64,000 nt of DNA from positions 1,550,001-1,614,000 of the forward strand of contig NZ_CP035946.1 of NCBI RefSeq assembly GCF_013177655.1, written 5' to 3'. Below the pieces are notes generated by a model. The model had not been told where the DNA came from, made no database searches, and saw nothing but the letters and a program-made list of their open reading frames with translations. Shown piece by piece: positions 26,449 to 38,106 of the stretch. Position 1 is the first letter of the stretch. Every line of letters begins with the position of its first letter. This DNA is from Campylobacter canadensis. Lineage in GTDB: Bacteria > Campylobacterota > Campylobacteria > Campylobacterales > Campylobacteraceae. Position numbers and translations under genes: made by a program.

Positions 26449-27529
26449 TTACAAGCTTATTGATTAATTCTTTTACACTTATTAATTTATCTAATCTATA
26501 GCCATTTGCACCAGTAAAGAATAAGCCGCTTTCTGTTTTTCCACTATAAGCATCATAAAGTCTTTCAGCAATACAATAGCCAACTTTTTTAGCTTCAATT
26601 CCACGCTGACAAGGTGCAACACAATTTGCAACACAAGAAATTTTAGGAGCATTACCTTGCTCTATCATCTTTTGAAGATTAGTTTTTATACCCCTTGCAG
26701 GATAACCAACTGGGCTTTTTAATAGCTCAATATCTTCTTTTTTAGCATCAAGCAATACTTGTTTAAACTCAGGTGCAGCATCGCATTCAAATGTACCTAT
26801 AAAACGAGTACCCATTTGCACACCATTTGCACCAAGTTTCATAGCATTTAAAATATCTTTATGATCCCAAATTCCACCTGCTGCAATCAATGGAAAGTCT
26901 CCCCATTGTTTTATTTCTTCTTTTACTTGTGGAATTAAACTTTCTAATTGATATGCTTCATTAAAACATTGCTCATAAGTAAAACCTTGATGACCACCAC
27001 TTTTTGGACCTTCAAGCACCACTGCATCAGGTAAGCGGTTGTATCTTTGAGTCCATCTTTTACAAATTATTCTTAAGGCCTTTGCAGATGAAACAATAGG
27101 AATTAAAGCTACATTTGGAAAGTCTTTTGTAAATTCAGGTAAATTCGTTGGCAAACCAGCACCACTAATAATAGCATTAAAACCTGCTTCACAAGCATCT
27201 TTTACTATTCTTGCATATTCATTACTTGCGTGCATAATATTACAGCCAAGTGGAGCATCTTTGCAAATTTTTCTTGCATTATTAATAACTGCTTTTAATC
27301 CCTTTGTACTATAAAAATTTTCACTTCCATAAGGCTTACCATTTAACTCTTTATTAATATGTGCTCTATTTTCATAAAAACCCGTTCCAACTGATGAAAT
27401 AATTCCTAAAGCACCATTTAAACTAACATTTCCTGCTAATTTATCCCAACTAATTCCAAGCCCCATTCCGCCTTGAAAGATAGGCACTTCTAAAGTAAAA
27501 TCTTTTATTTTTAATGAAGGTAAGCTCAT
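26438..27529 (-). CDS. Nitronate monooxygenase family flavoprotein
   Basis: The 363-residue TIM-barrel protein has the family start QGGMGLGISWDKLAGNVSLN at about 19-38, ISGAGLPTNLP, VVLEGPKSGGHQGF with the catalytic-region histidine, and AAGGIWD, the FMN phosphate site. Relatives oxidise nitronates with FMN and oxygen, and several act as enoyl-ACP reductases (FabK-like). A cysteine-rich segment near 297-308 (SCVANCVAPCQRG) is a notable addition. It sits between tyrS and amiA, as in C. jejuni. Confidence 0.88.
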   Translation of the reverse strand: MSLPSLKIKDFTLEVPIFQGGMGLGISWDKLAGNVSLNGALGIISSVGTGFYENRAHINKELNGKPYGSENFYSTKGLKAVINNARKICKDAPLGCNIMHASNEYARIVKDACEAGFNAIISGAGLPTNLPEFTKDFPNVALIPIVSSAKALRIICKRWTQRYNRLPDAVVLEGPKSGGHQGFTYEQCFNEAYQLESLIPQVKEEIKQWGDFPLIAAGGIWDHKDILNAMKLGANGVQMGTRFIGTFECDAAPEFKQVLLDAKKEDIELLKSPVGYPARGIKTNLQKMIEQGNAPKISCVANCVAPCQRGIEAKKVGYCIAERLYDAYSGKTESGLFFTGANGYRLDKLISVKELINKLVNDE

Positions 27530-27531
27530 TT

Positions 27532-28740
27532 TTATCCTTTTATAATAATTTTTGCGAATTTTCTTTTACCAATTTGTAAAATATATTCACCTTGTTGTAA
27601 TTTTAATTGCTCATCATTAATCTTTTGTTGATTAACTTTAACACTTCCTGCTAAAATCATTCTTCTTGCTTCGCTACCGCTGCTAACTAAATTACATTCT
27701 TGCATAGCTTTTACAATCCAAACTTCATTTTCATTAAAGCTAAATTCAGCAATATCGCTTGGCAAAGCATTGTTACTATGGATATTATCAAATTCTTTTT
27801 TTGCATCTTGTGCTGCTTTACTACCACAAAATCTTTCACATAATTCTAATGCTAAATCTTCTTTTGCCTTTTTAGGGTGAAGTTTATTTGCCTTAATATC
27901 ATCAAAAATCTGTTCAATCAAATCTGTGCTTTTAAAAGATAATAAATCATAATAAACTCTCATTAATTCATCGCTTATGCTAAGAATTTTTGCATACATA
28001 ACATTAGCTTCTTCATTAATTCCTATATAATTTTGCAAACTTTTACTCATTTTATTTACACCATCAAGTCCAACTAATAAAGGCATCATAATAACTGCTT
28101 GTTCTTTATTTGTATTGTAGGTTCTTTGTAATGTTCTTCCCATTAGAAGGTTAAACTTTTGGTCAGTTCCTCCCATTTCAATATCGCTTTTTAATGCAAC
28201 GCTATCATAGCCTTGTAGTAATGGATATAAAAATTCACAAATTGAAATTGGACTTTGCTCTTTAAATCTTTTTGTAAAATCATCTCTTTCAAGCATTCTT
28301 GCAACGCTAAATGTTGATGTTAGCTCTACAATTCCAGCAGCTCCTAATTCATTAAGCCAAGTTGAGTTAAAAGCAATTTGAGTTTTTTGTTTATCTAAAA
28401 TCTTAAACACTTGCTCTTCATAAGTTTTAGCATTTTTTAATACCTCTTCTTTACTTAATTTCTTTCTTGTAACACTTTTTCCTGTAGGATCGCCAATTTG
28501 TGCTGTAAAATCACCTATTAAAAATATAACTTTTGCGCCGTGTTCTTGTAAAAATCTCATTTTATTTAAAACAACACTATGACCTAAATGTAAATCAGAA
28601 GCTGTTGGGTCAAAACCTGCTTTTACAATAAAATTTTCGCCTTTTTCATAATAGTTTTTAATTAAATTTTTTATCTTTTCTAAATCAATAAACTCGCTAA
28701 CTCCACGCTCTAAATCTTTATAAATAGCTTCTAAATTCAT
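27532..28740 (-). CDS. tyrS: Tyrosyl-tRNA synthetase
   Basis: The 402-residue class I synthetase has the HIGH-type motif HLGH at 51-54, within DPTASDLHLGHSVVL, and KMSKS near residue 230. The C-terminal S4-like RNA-binding domain (MILAGSVKVNQQKI) is present. It belongs to the longer TyrZ-like/type II group by length and HLGH. The gap to spoT is 10 bp and to the monooxygenase gene 2 bp, so it is within one operon. Confidence 0.97.
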   Translation of the reverse strand: MNLEAIYKDLERGVSEFIDLEKIKNLIKNYYEKGENFIVKAGFDPTASDLHLGHSVVLNKMRFLQEHGAKVIFLIGDFTAQIGDPTGKSVTRKKLSKEEVLKNAKTYEEQVFKILDKQKTQIAFNSTWLNELGAAGIVELTSTFSVARMLERDDFTKRFKEQSPISICEFLYPLLQGYDSVALKSDIEMGGTDQKFNLLMGRTLQRTYNTNKEQAVIMMPLLVGLDGVNKMSKSLQNYIGINEEANVMYAKILSISDELMRVYYDLLSFKSTDLIEQIFDDIKANKLHPKKAKEDLALELCERFCGSKAAQDAKKEFDNIHSNNALPSDIAEFSFNENEVWIVKAMQECNLVSSGSEARRMILAGSVKVNQQKINDEQLKLQQGEYILQIGKRKFAKIIIKG

Positions 28741-28750
28741 TTATTTCTCC

Positions 28751-30922
28751 TTAACTTTTACTATAAGCATCACTAGATGATATAAAATCATAAATTTTAC
28801 ATTTATATTTTAACTTCTCTTTTATAAACTCAATTTCTTGCTCTTCAGCAATTTCTAATCTCATATCAAAGTATTCAAGCAAATTATCGTTATTTTTTTC
28901 AATATTAATGCTTAAAACATTGATATTTAATTTTACCAACTCATTTAACAAAGATGCTAATGCACCCTTTTTATTTTCTAAAGAAAAAATCATTTTATAA
29001 TTTTTAGGTATAAATTTTGACCATTTTATAAAAACAACCTCAACACTATCATCGTCTAAAAGCTTGTTAGCTCTTTCACACAATTTATTATGCACACTTA
29101 CACAATGATTTTTTTTAATAGCAATAATATCATCGCCTCTTTTAGGATTGCAGCAATAATCAAAATCTATATTTGTTATTTTGTAATTTGAATAAATAAC
29201 AAGATTTTCTAATCTTTGCTTTTTAAGTTCGTAATTTCTTCCTATCCAGAATTTTTTAACATTTTTTTGCAAAGTTTGTACTGTGTGAGATAAAATTACA
29301 TTATCATTAGCACATTTTTTTAGATTTTTGTTTAAATTATCTTTGCTTACCCATTCATTTATCTTATCTTCGCTAACTTTAAAAATAGTTTGTAATAACT
29401 TTGTAGCTAATTTTTGCTCTACTGCCAACATTCTTTGTTTGTAATGAGTTTTAATCATAGCCTTTGCACGAGCCGTTTTAACACTATCTAGCCAAGAAAA
29501 TTTTGGTTTTGCATTATCATCAATTTCTATTCTTACAATATCCCCATTTTTTAATGTAGTTAGCAAAGGAGATTTTATACGATTTATATAGGCTGATTTA
29601 GCTTTTAATCCAATTTGAGAATGCACTTCAAAGGCAAAATCAAGCGCTGTTGAACCTCTTGGAAGAGTAAAAATCTCGCCCTTTGGAGAATAAACTGCAA
29701 TATCTTCTACATATAAACTATCTTTTGCGTATTCATAAAATTCTAATTCGTCATCTTTTTCTTGATTATCTTTAGCTAAATCACTAACCCAACCAACAGC
29801 TTTATAATCTTCTTTATCATTTTTGTACTTCCAATGAGCTGCTATGCCAAGCTCTGCAGTTTCGTGCATTTTAAAAGTGCGAATTTGCGCTTCAATAATG
29901 CTTTGAGAATCAAATAAGGTTGTATGCAAAGTTTGATAACCATTTTGTTTTGGTAAAGCAATATAATCTTTAAATCTTGAAGCAAGTGGATTAAAATGTA
30001 CATGCAAAATTCCAAGTACAATATAACAATCTTTAATCTCTTTTACTAAAATTCTAACGCCTAATAAATCAAGCACTTCTTCAATGCTAATTCCTTTTCT
30101 TTGCATTTTTAAATAAATTGAATATGTGTGTTTTATGCGTTTTTTTATTACATAATCTTCATTTTCAATGTAATTATTTTCTCTTAATAATTCTTTTATT
30201 TTATCAATAAAATCATTTAAAGTTAGCTGTAGCTGCATATTGTTTGCTTTTAGATAATATGCGATTTGATTGAATTCTTCTGGCATTAAATATTTAAAAG
30301 ATAAGTCTTCTAAATAATCTTTTATGCTAGAAATTCCTAAACGATGGGCAATCGGTGCATAAACCATTAAAGTCTCTTCTGCTATTCTTTTTTGCTTTGC
30401 TTCTTTTAAAGCATCTAAAGTTAGCATATTATGCAATCTATCACATAATTTAACTAATAAAACCCTACTATCTTCAATACTAACCATAAGCATATTTCTA
30501 AAAGTTAGTGCTGATTTTCTTAATTTTTCATTAGAATTTGAACTTGCAAGATTATCTCCACGAATTTCAACAATCTTAGTAAGCCCTTCAACAAGCACTC
30601 CAACCGAATGACCAAACATAGTAATAAGTTCTTCTTGAGTACATTCAGTATCTTCTACAACATCGTGTAATAAAGCAGCTAAAATCATACTCTCATCTTT
30701 TGCAAAATAAGCCACAAAGCAAGCAACTAAAATAGGATGAACTGAATATGGTTCTCCACTTTTTCTAAACTGCCCTTCGTGCATTTTTATGCAATAATCA
30801 AGCGCTTTTTCTAGCATTGGTGTGCTAGAAAATAATTGATATAATATCTTCTTAGCGTTTATTACATCAGTACATAGTTTAATGTCTTCTAATAAGGTTT
30901 CAAAGCTTAAAGTGTTTTTCAT
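28751..30922 (-). CDS. spoT: Bifunctional (p)ppGpp synthetase/hydrolase
   Basis: The 723-residue RSH enzyme of the stringent response has an HD hydrolase domain (HPILVACFV, LHDVVEDTE at about 42-75), a synthetase domain with RIKHTYSIYLKM and YQTLHTTLF (about 243-325), a TGS domain near 405-460 and a C-terminal ACT domain (about 640-715). Campylobacterota carry one such bifunctional enzyme. It is followed downstream by tyrS and preceded by rpoZ (15-bp gap), the classical rpoZ-spoT pairing. Confidence 0.96.
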   Translation of the reverse strand: MKNTLSFETLLEDIKLCTDVINAKKILYQLFSSTPMLEKALDYCIKMHEGQFRKSGEPYSVHPILVACFVAYFAKDESMILAALLHDVVEDTECTQEELITMFGHSVGVLVEGLTKIVEIRGDNLASSNSNEKLRKSALTFRNMLMVSIEDSRVLLVKLCDRLHNMLTLDALKEAKQKRIAEETLMVYAPIAHRLGISSIKDYLEDLSFKYLMPEEFNQIAYYLKANNMQLQLTLNDFIDKIKELLRENNYIENEDYVIKKRIKHTYSIYLKMQRKGISIEEVLDLLGVRILVKEIKDCYIVLGILHVHFNPLASRFKDYIALPKQNGYQTLHTTLFDSQSIIEAQIRTFKMHETAELGIAAHWKYKNDKEDYKAVGWVSDLAKDNQEKDDELEFYEYAKDSLYVEDIAVYSPKGEIFTLPRGSTALDFAFEVHSQIGLKAKSAYINRIKSPLLTTLKNGDIVRIEIDDNAKPKFSWLDSVKTARAKAMIKTHYKQRMLAVEQKLATKLLQTIFKVSEDKINEWVSKDNLNKNLKKCANDNVILSHTVQTLQKNVKKFWIGRNYELKKQRLENLVIYSNYKITNIDFDYCCNPKRGDDIIAIKKNHCVSVHNKLCERANKLLDDDSVEVVFIKWSKFIPKNYKMIFSLENKKGALASLLNELVKLNINVLSINIEKNNDNLLEYFDMRLEIAEEQEIEFIKEKLKYKCKIYDFISSSDAYSKS

Positions 30923-30937
30923 AAAATTTCTTTAGTT

Positions 30938-31150
30938 TTATTCGCTAACACCTTCAAAAACTATTTTTTCTTCAGCAATTTCCATTAGAGCAATGTCTGT
31001 GAATTTATAGGTGTTTTTACTATCTAAATTTATTAAAACACTAGCTCCTTCGCTTAATTCTTTAGCTCTTTTAGCAACCATAATTGATAAAATATATCTA
31101 TCATTTCCAACTTTTTCTAGTGCTTTTGCAGCGATTTGTTCTGTTCTCAT
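30938..31150 (-). CDS. rpoZ: RNA polymerase omega subunit
   Basis: The 70-residue protein has the omega core [20 protein letters not shown] at the N-terminus and [10 protein letters not shown] near 27-36. Omega supports assembly of RNA polymerase and, in some bacteria, the ppGpp response, consistent with the adjacent spoT. Length is typical for this group. Confidence 0.93.
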   Translation of the reverse strand: MRTEQIAAKALEKVGNDRYILSIMVAKRAKELSEGASVLINLDSKNTYKFTDIALMEIAEEKIVFEGVSE

Positions 31151-31165
31151 TTTTATCCTTTTTAA

Positions 31166-31888
<723 letters not shown>

Positions 31889-31913
31889 TTATTTTCATAC
31901 TACAAAAAAAGCC

Positions 31914-32222
31914 TTAACGCTTAAACTCTAATAAGAATTTTTCAATTTCGTATTTATCTCTGTATTCAGGACTCATTAAATGAATTAAACCATCTGCTAA
32001 ATCTAAAATACTCCACTCATCAGAAAGCTCTTCATAATAAACTTTAGTATTATGTTCTTTTAATAGTATTTTAATCTCATCAATTAAGGCTAAAGCCTGT
32101 TTAGAAGAAAATACATTAGCAATAATCACATAATCAACAAAATACCCACTGCCTTTTAAGTCAATATACTCAATTTGTTCTGCTTTTTTACTATCTAATA
32201 AAGCTATAATTTTATCCTTCAA
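31914..32222 (-). CDS. rsfS: Ribosomal silencing factor RsfS
   Basis: The 102-residue protein has the RsfS/DUF143 pattern: YFVDYVIIANVFSSKQALAL near 27-46 and EWSILDLADGLIHLMSPEYRD near 68-88. It binds L14 and blocks subunit joining in nutrient-poor conditions. It overlaps nadD by 11 bp, the common nadD-rsfS arrangement. Confidence 0.93.
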   Translation of the reverse strand: MKDKIIALLDSKKAEQIEYIDLKGSGYFVDYVIIANVFSSKQALALIDEIKILLKEHNTKVYYEELSDEWSILDLADGLIHLMSPEYRDKYEIEKFLLEFKR

Positions 32223-32757
32223 TTTTTACACCTTTCTTATAAAATGCTTTTACATCTTCTTTTATTTTATCATTAACCTTGCTTAAATCTAAATTATTTC
32301 TTATAAACGATGATGAAATATCAACATTTACATTTAATGTTTTAAACTCGCTTGGAATTTTAATATTATCCCTTTTTGCAATCACGAATTCTACCATCGT
32401 TTTTAATTTTTCATACTCGTGCCATTTATGTAAAGTTTTTAAATGGTCAGCGCCTATTATAAACAAAATTTTCTCATCTTGAAAGCATTTTGAAAAATAT
32501 TTTACAGTATCAATACTAGGAACTGGGCGATTTTGCTTAATTTCATAATCGCTAATTACTATTCTTTCATCTTCTAAAAGCACCATTTTAAGCCATTTTA
32601 TTCTTTGATTAGGACTTGCATAAAAAGATTTTTTAAATGGATTAATAAAGGTTGGAACTATAAAAAGCTTTTTCACATCTAATTTTAATATTTCTTTAAT
32701 TACTTCTTCATGCCCTAAATGAATAGGGTCAAAACTTCCACCAAAAATTGCTATCAA
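32212..32757 (-). CDS. nadD: Nicotinate-nucleotide adenylyltransferase
   Basis: The 181-residue enzyme makes nicotinate adenine dinucleotide in NAD synthesis. The nucleotidyltransferase motif GGSFDPIHLGHEEVI lies at 5-19 and the second signature ISSSFIRNNL near 148-157. It is the first gene of the minus-strand nadD-to-amiA operon and is divergent from gapA with 58 bp between, which must hold both promoters. Confidence 0.95.
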   Translation of the reverse strand: MIAIFGGSFDPIHLGHEEVIKEILKLDVKKLFIVPTFINPFKKSFYASPNQRIKWLKMVLLEDERIVISDYEIKQNRPVPSIDTVKYFSKCFQDEKILFIIGADHLKTLHKWHEYEKLKTMVEFVIAKRDNIKIPSEFKTLNVNVDISSSFIRNNLDLSKVNDKIKEDVKAFYKKGVKIEG

Positions 32758-32815
32758 ATTTAATTACCTTTTTTTATTAATATTTAAAACTAAAATCTTA
32801 AATAAAGGGTAAAAA

Positions 32816-33817
32816 ATGGCAACAAAAGTAGCGATTAATGGTTTTGGTAGGATTGGTAGATGTTTAGCAAGAATTTTGCTTGATGATAAAGATTTTGAAC
32901 TCGTAGCGATAAACTGCTCTTATGGGGCTAATAATATAGCTTATTTATTAAAATACGATTCAGTTCATGGTCGTTTAAATAAAAAAATAAACATAATTGA
33001 TGAGAGTAAAATAGAAATTGACGGCAAAATAATAAACATCATCGCGCAAAGAGAAGTAGAAAAAATGAATTTTATTGATTTTAATACTGAAATTGTTTTT
33101 GAATGCACAGGAGCCTTTTTAACAAAGGAAAAAACTCAAGCATTTATTGATAGCGGTATTAAAAAAGTGATTTTTTCAGCACCTGCAAAAGATGATACTG
33201 CAATGTTTGTAATGGATGTAAATCATACAACTTATAATAATGAAAATATAGTTTCAAATGCGAGTTGTACTACAAATGCACTAGCACCTTTAGTAAAAGT
33301 TTTAGATGATAATTTTAAAATTCAAAGTGCGTTAATGAATACAATTCACGCATATACTGCTTCTCAGGCTATTGTTGATACAAATGATAAAAAAGATTTA
33401 AGAAGAGGAAGGGCTGCTGCATTAAACCTTGTTCCTACAAGCACAGGTGCAGCAAGAGCAATAGCTAAAGTTCTACCACATTTAAAAGGTAAAATTGATG
33501 GTCAAAGCATAAGAACAGGTTTTGCTAATGTTTCTATGGTTGATTTAACTGTAAAATTAAACACAAAGGTTACAAAAGAACAAATTAATGAAGCCTTTAT
33601 TAAAGCAAGTGAAAATATGCCTATTTTAGGAATTGATTATGATAAATGTGTTTCAAGTGATTTTATAACTAGCACTCAAGGTAGTGTTTTTATTCCTGAT
33701 TTAACCCAAGTTGTAAATGATGATTTTATTAAAATTCTTGCTTGGTACGACAATGAATATGGCTATTCATACCAGTTAAAAAGATTAGCAAAACACATTA
33801 TAAAGGCTTCAAAATGA
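32816..33817 (+). CDS. gapA: Glyceraldehyde-3-phosphate dehydrogenase
   Basis: The 333-residue NAD-dependent enzyme starts with the Rossmann motif [17 protein letters not shown] (4-20). The catalytic cysteine lies in [12 protein letters not shown] near residue 150 and the C-terminal NEYGYS is conserved. It likely works in gluconeogenesis, because Campylobacter usually lacks phosphofructokinase (general knowledge, not shown here). It begins gapA-pgk-tpiA-mnmC-nitroreductase, in which every junction is a 4-bp ATGA-like overlap. Confidence 0.97.
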   Translation: MATKVAINGFGRIGRCLARILLDDKDFELVAINCSYGANNIAYLLKYDSVHGRLNKKINIIDESKIEIDGKIINIIAQREVEKMNFIDFNTEIVFECTGAFLTKEKTQAFIDSGIKKVIFSAPAKDDTAMFVMDVNHTTYNNENIVSNASCTTNALAPLVKVLDDNFKIQSALMNTIHAYTASQAIVDTNDKKDLRRGRAAALNLVPTSTGAARAIAKVLPHLKGKIDGQSIRTGFANVSMVDLTVKLNTKVTKEQINEAFIKASENMPILGIDYDKCVSSDFITSTQGSVFIPDLTQVVNDDFIKILAWYDNEYGYSYQLKRLAKHIIKASK

Positions 33818-35007
33818 AACTAATTAGCATAAAAGATATTAATATTGAGAAAAAAAGAGTATTGATAAGATGTGATTTTAATGTACCGCAAGATGAATTT
33901 TTAAATATAAGCGATGATAGAAGAATAAAAGAAGCTCTAGCAACAATTAAATACTGCCTTGATAATAATTGCAAAATCATACTAGCGTCTCATCTTGGTC
34001 GCCCTAAAGAATTTAATTCAAAATATTCTTTATTACCTGTTGCAAAAAGGCTTTCTAATTTATTAAAAATGGATGTAATTTTAGCAAATGATGTAATTGG
34101 AAATGATGCAAAAACTAAGGTAGATAATCTTAAAAATGGTGAAATTTTATTACTTGAAAATTTGCGTTATGAAAAAGGCGAAACTAAAAATGATGAAGAA
34201 TTAGCAAAGCAACTTGCTTTATTTTGTGATGTTTTTGTAAATGATGCTTTTGGGGTTTGCCATAGAGCACATGCTAGTGTTGAAGCAATTACAAGATTTT
34301 GCAAAGAAGTTTGTGCTGGATTTTTACTTCAAAAAGAATTTAATTTTGCTCAAAATTTATTAAAATCTCCTGCTAGACCTTTTGTAGCTGTGGTTGGTGG
34401 TAGCAAAGTAAGCGGTAAATTACAAGCTTTGCATAATCTTCTACCAAAGGTTGATAAATTGATAATTGGTGGGGGAATGGCTTTTACTTTTTTAAAAGCA
34501 CAAGGATTTAACATTGGTAATTCAATAGTTGAAGATGATTTAATTGAAGATGCAAAAGCTATCTTGCAAAAAGCAAAAGAAGAAAATGTAAAATTATATT
34601 TGCCAGTTGATGTAGTTGCTGCTCAAACTTGCTCTAATGATAGTGTAATTAAGCACATTAGCATTCAAGAACTTCCTAATGGTTGGATGGGGCTTGATAT
34701 TGGTCCTGCTAGTTCAATATTATTTAAAGAAGTTTTAAGCGATGCTCAAACAATATGGTGGAATGGACCTATGGGTGTTTTTGAAATTGATAAATTCTCA
34801 AAAGGTAGCTTTAAAATGAGCCATTACATAAGCGATTCTTATGCTACAAGTGTTGCTGGTGGTGGAGATACGGCTGATGTTATTAATCGTGCTGGAGATA
34901 GCGATGAATTTACTTTTATTTCAACAGGTGGTGGAGCTAGTTTAGAATTAATTGAAGGCAAACAACTACCTGCTATAAAACCACTTTTAATAAAGGATGA
35001 AGATTGA
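33814..35007 (+). CDS. pgk: Phosphoglycerate kinase
   Basis: The 397-residue enzyme has [10 protein letters not shown] near 20-29, LASHLGRPK near 54-62, the nucleotide-binding [10 protein letters not shown] near 194-203 and the C-terminal [13 protein letters not shown]. Length matches the family (390-400). It overlaps gapA and tpiA by 4 bp each, giving strict translational coupling for the lower glycolytic/gluconeogenic steps. Confidence 0.97.
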   Translation: MKLISIKDINIEKKRVLIRCDFNVPQDEFLNISDDRRIKEALATIKYCLDNNCKIILASHLGRPKEFNSKYSLLPVAKRLSNLLKMDVILANDVIGNDAKTKVDNLKNGEILLLENLRYEKGETKNDEELAKQLALFCDVFVNDAFGVCHRAHASVEAITRFCKEVCAGFLLQKEFNFAQNLLKSPARPFVAVVGGSKVSGKLQALHNLLPKVDKLIIGGGMAFTFLKAQGFNIGNSIVEDDLIEDAKAILQKAKEENVKLYLPVDVVAAQTCSNDSVIKHISIQELPNGWMGLDIGPASSILFKEVLSDAQTIWWNGPMGVFEIDKFSKGSFKMSHYISDSYATSVAGGGDTADVINRAGDSDEFTFISTGGGASLELIEGKQLPAIKPLLIKDED

Positions 35008-35684
35008 TAATAGCTGCAAATTTTAAATGTAACCACACAAGAAAATCTTACGCTCAATATGCACAAAAATTAAATGCATTTTTAAGATTTGAAAATAATA
35101 AAAATATAAAAGTTTATGTTGCACCAAGTTTTAGTGCTTTTTTAGATAGCGAATTTGCTTTTAAGCAGTGTGCACAAAATATTTATCCTGATTTTAAAGG
35201 AGCATTTACAGGAGAAATAGGCTTAAATCACTTGCAAGAATTTGGAATTAAAAGTGTAATTTTAGGGCATTGTGAAAGAAGAACTTTAGGAGAAAATGAC
35301 GAATTTTTAGCTAAAAAATTTGATTTTTGCAAGGCAAATGATTTAGAAATAATTTATTGCATTGGAGAAGATTTTGCTACTTATGAAAAAAATAAAAGCA
35401 TTGAATTTTTAAGCGAGCAAATAAAGTATATTGATTTAACATATTCTAAGTTAATCTTAGCATACGAGCCAATTTATAGCATTGGAAAAAGTGCTGCAAA
35501 AATTGAAGATATTCAAAAAATTATGGCTTTTTTAAAATCAAAAACAAAACAACCTATTTTGTATGGTGGAAGTGTAAATATGGACAATATAAAACAAATA
35601 AGCACTTTATGCGATGGTGTTTTAATTGGAAGTGCTAGTTTAGATGTTGATAATTTTATACATTTAATAAATAAAACAAAATGA
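35004..35684 (+). CDS. tpiA: Triosephosphate isomerase
   Basis: The start is a TTG (35004-35006) that overlaps the pgk stop. The 226-residue TIM barrel has AANFKCN at 3-9, catalytic His in LGHCERR near 90-96, catalytic Glu in AYEPIYSIG near 152-160 and GGSVNMDN near 189-196. It is short for the family (about 250) but similar to other Campylobacter TpiA proteins. The non-ATG start inside an overlap suggests coupled, limited translation. Confidence 0.95.
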   Translation: MIIAANFKCNHTRKSYAQYAQKLNAFLRFENNKNIKVYVAPSFSAFLDSEFAFKQCAQNIYPDFKGAFTGEIGLNHLQEFGIKSVILGHCERRTLGENDEFLAKKFDFCKANDLEIIYCIGEDFATYEKNKSIEFLSEQIKYIDLTYSKLILAYEPIYSIGKSAAKIEDIQKIMAFLKSKTKQPILYGGSVNMDNIKQISTLCDGVLIGSASLDVDNFIHLINKTK

Positions 35685-37459
35685 ACTTAGCTAAGACTAT
35701 TTTAAAATCTGGTGAATTTTTTTCACTAGATTTTGATGATTTTTATTACAACATAAAAGACACGCTAAAAGAAAGAAATGAAATTTATGTAAATAATGCT
35801 TTTGATACTGATAAAAGCCATATTAATATTTTAGAATTTGGCTTTGGCTTGGGGCTTAATTTTTTATTGTCATTAAAAAAAGCTAAAGAGTGCAACAAAA
35901 CTTTTACTTACACAGCAATTGAAAATTACTATCAAGATATAAACACCTTAAAAGATGTAGCTAAAAAATTTAATCTTGATTTAGCAGATGAATTTATACA
36001 AAACTATCCGCTAGCTCAAAAGGGTAGCTATTTAATACAAATAAATAATACAAGGCTTAATTTGATTTTTGCTGATATAAATGAAGCTTTAAATAAGATT
36101 GATTTTTGTTTTGATGTTATTTTTGCTGATGGTTTTAGCCCTAATAAAAACTCGCAAATGTTTTCAACAAACACAATAAAACAAGCAAAAAAATGTTTAA
36201 AACAAGATGGAATTTTACTAAGTTATAGCTCAAACAGCGCCTTTTTAAAAGCCCTAGAAGAAAATGATTTTTTAATAAAAAAATTTAGTATAGGCTTAAA
36301 AAGAGAAAGCACAAAGGCAATCTTAAAAAGCAAAGATGATAAAAATTTAACTAATTATTTTGCAAAAAATTATCTTAAAGTGCAAAATATTGCAATTATT
36401 GGAAGTGGAATTTGCGCTGCAAATCTTGCTTATGAATTAAGAGATTTTAATGTAAGCATTTTTGAGAAAAATAGCACTATTGCAAGTGCTGCTAGTTCAA
36501 ATAAAATTGGTAATTTAAGTGCTTTAATTCAAAACCCTGCTTCGCTTTTAGGCGAATTTTCTTTTTTTGCATACTTGCAAAGTAGTGCTTTTTATAAAAG
36601 TTTAGGGATTAAACTAAATGGAATTTTAGAACACGCTTTTAATGATGAATTAAAAAAAAGATTTTTATTGCAAAAAGATAACAAATATATAAAACATATT
36701 TTTGATTTTGCTTATTTAAAAGATGGCGGAAGCATTAGACCACAAGAGCTTTGCAAGATGTTAATAAATCTATCTAAGGCAAAAATCTTTTTAAATACTT
36801 ATATTTGCAATGCAAAAGAAGATAACAATCAAGTAATTTTAACCGATAGCAATGACAATAAATATTATTTTGATGCTGTTATCTTTGCTAGTGGTTATGA
36901 AAGTATGTATTATTTTAAATCTTTACCGCTGTCTTTTCAAAGAGGGCAAGTAAGCTATGTAAAAGATGAAAAACAATGTAAAATTGCCCTAAGCTCAAAA
37001 GCTTATTTAAGCACTGCAGCTAATGGTATTAGAGCATTAGGTGCAACTTATTTAAGAAATGAAATTAAAAGTGCAAATGATGAAGATGATTTAATAAATA
37101 AAAATAATCTTTTAGAATTCTTTGATAGAAAAATAAATATTATTGATAATAATGTAGGTTATAGGTCTTATTCTAGCGATAGATTTGCTATTGTTGGAGC
37201 ATACTTAGATGATAGTGAATATATAACAAAATATAAAGATTTATTTTGGACAAAAAATAAAACTCAAGAAAAAATACAACAAAGTAGAATTTTTGTTAAT
37301 ATAGCACACGGCTCAAGAGCTTTTAGCACTTCTTTATGCTGTGCAAGATTAATTTCATCTTATTTTAAAAATACACCTTCTTATATGTTTAGCACTTACG
37401 AACACGCTTTACACCCTGCAAGATTTATAATTAGAAAATTAAAAAAAGGATTAATATGA
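35681..37459 (+). CDS. mnmC: tRNA mnm5s2U34 bifunctional enzyme MnmC
   Basis: The 592-residue fusion enzyme completes mnm5(s2)U at tRNA wobble position 34. The N-terminal methyltransferase (1-225) shows LEFGFGLGLNFL near 50-61 and FADGFSPNKNSQMFS. The C-terminal FAD oxidoreductase begins with the dinucleotide-binding IAIIGSGICAANLAYEL near 237-253 and contains GNLSALIQNPAS. It overlaps tpiA and the nitroreductase gene by 4 bp each. Its place behind glycolytic genes looks like packing rather than shared pathway. Confidence 0.93.
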   Translation: MNLAKTILKSGEFFSLDFDDFYYNIKDTLKERNEIYVNNAFDTDKSHINILEFGFGLGLNFLLSLKKAKECNKTFTYTAIENYYQDINTLKDVAKKFNLDLADEFIQNYPLAQKGSYLIQINNTRLNLIFADINEALNKIDFCFDVIFADGFSPNKNSQMFSTNTIKQAKKCLKQDGILLSYSSNSAFLKALEENDFLIKKFSIGLKRESTKAILKSKDDKNLTNYFAKNYLKVQNIAIIGSGICAANLAYELRDFNVSIFEKNSTIASAASSNKIGNLSALIQNPASLLGEFSFFAYLQSSAFYKSLGIKLNGILEHAFNDELKKRFLLQKDNKYIKHIFDFAYLKDGGSIRPQELCKMLINLSKAKIFLNTYICNAKEDNNQVILTDSNDNKYYFDAVIFASGYESMYYFKSLPLSFQRGQVSYVKDEKQCKIALSSKAYLSTAANGIRALGATYLRNEIKSANDEDDLINKNNLLEFFDRKINIIDNNVGYRSYSSDRFAIVGAYLDDSEYITKYKDLFWTKNKTQEKIQQSRIFVNIAHGSRAFSTSLCCARLISSYFKNTPSYMFSTYEHALHPARFIIRKLKKGLI

Positions 37460-38106
37460 ATTTTGATGATTGTCTTAAAAATAGATTTTCTTGTAGAGAT
37501 TTTTGCAAAGATTTTAGTTTAGATAACGATACTTTAACAAAACTTTCAAAATTAGCTTATTTAAGCCCTAGTGCTTCAAATATGCAAGAAGTAAAATTAT
37601 GTTTTGTATCAAATAATATATTAAAAACACTAAAACAAGAGCTTTTAAAAGCCTTTTATGAAAATAGTAAAAAGAGTGCTTTTTTAAACTTTTACCCAGC
37701 TAATCTTGCGCAAAATTACAAAGATAAAAGATTTTTAAATGCTAGTAAATTGTACGGTCTTTTAAATATAAACAAAGATGATAAAAATGCAAGGCTAAAA
37801 CAATGGGCAAAAAATTACGAATTTTTTAATGCAAATAATGCTGCATTTATTTATATTGATAAGGATTTAGACAATGGAGCTATTTTTGATGCAGGTATTT
37901 TTAGTGCCAATTTAATAAACGCTGCAACAAGTTTAAACATAAATACTTGCTTTCAAGCTAGTGTGTGCGAATATAACGATATAATTTCAAATGTTTTAAA
38001 TATAAATAATGTCAATTTTTTATGTGCCATTGCGTTAGGTAAGGCTACAAAGGATAAAATAAATTCATTTAGAAGTGAAAAAAGGGCAGAATTTAAAATA
38101 TTTTAA
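37456..38106 (+). CDS. Nitroreductase family flavoprotein
   Basis: The 216-residue protein begins CLKNRFSCRDF, the FMN-binding R-x-S-x-R-x-F motif of the nitroreductase family, with LAYLSPSASNMQEVKL (33-48) as the second FMN contact and SANLINAATSLNINTCFQ (about 155-172) as the third. Members reduce nitro compounds or quinones or act in flavin and iron chemistry with NAD(P)H. The substrate is not inferable. It is last in the gapA operon and followed by a hairpin. Confidence 0.85.
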   Translation: MNFDDCLKNRFSCRDFCKDFSLDNDTLTKLSKLAYLSPSASNMQEVKLCFVSNNILKTLKQELLKAFYENSKKSAFLNFYPANLAQNYKDKRFLNASKLYGLLNINKDDKNARLKQWAKNYEFFNANNAAFIYIDKDLDNGAIFDAGIFSANLINAATSLNINTCFQASVCEYNDIISNVLNINNVNFLCAIALGKATKDKINSFRSEKRAEFKIF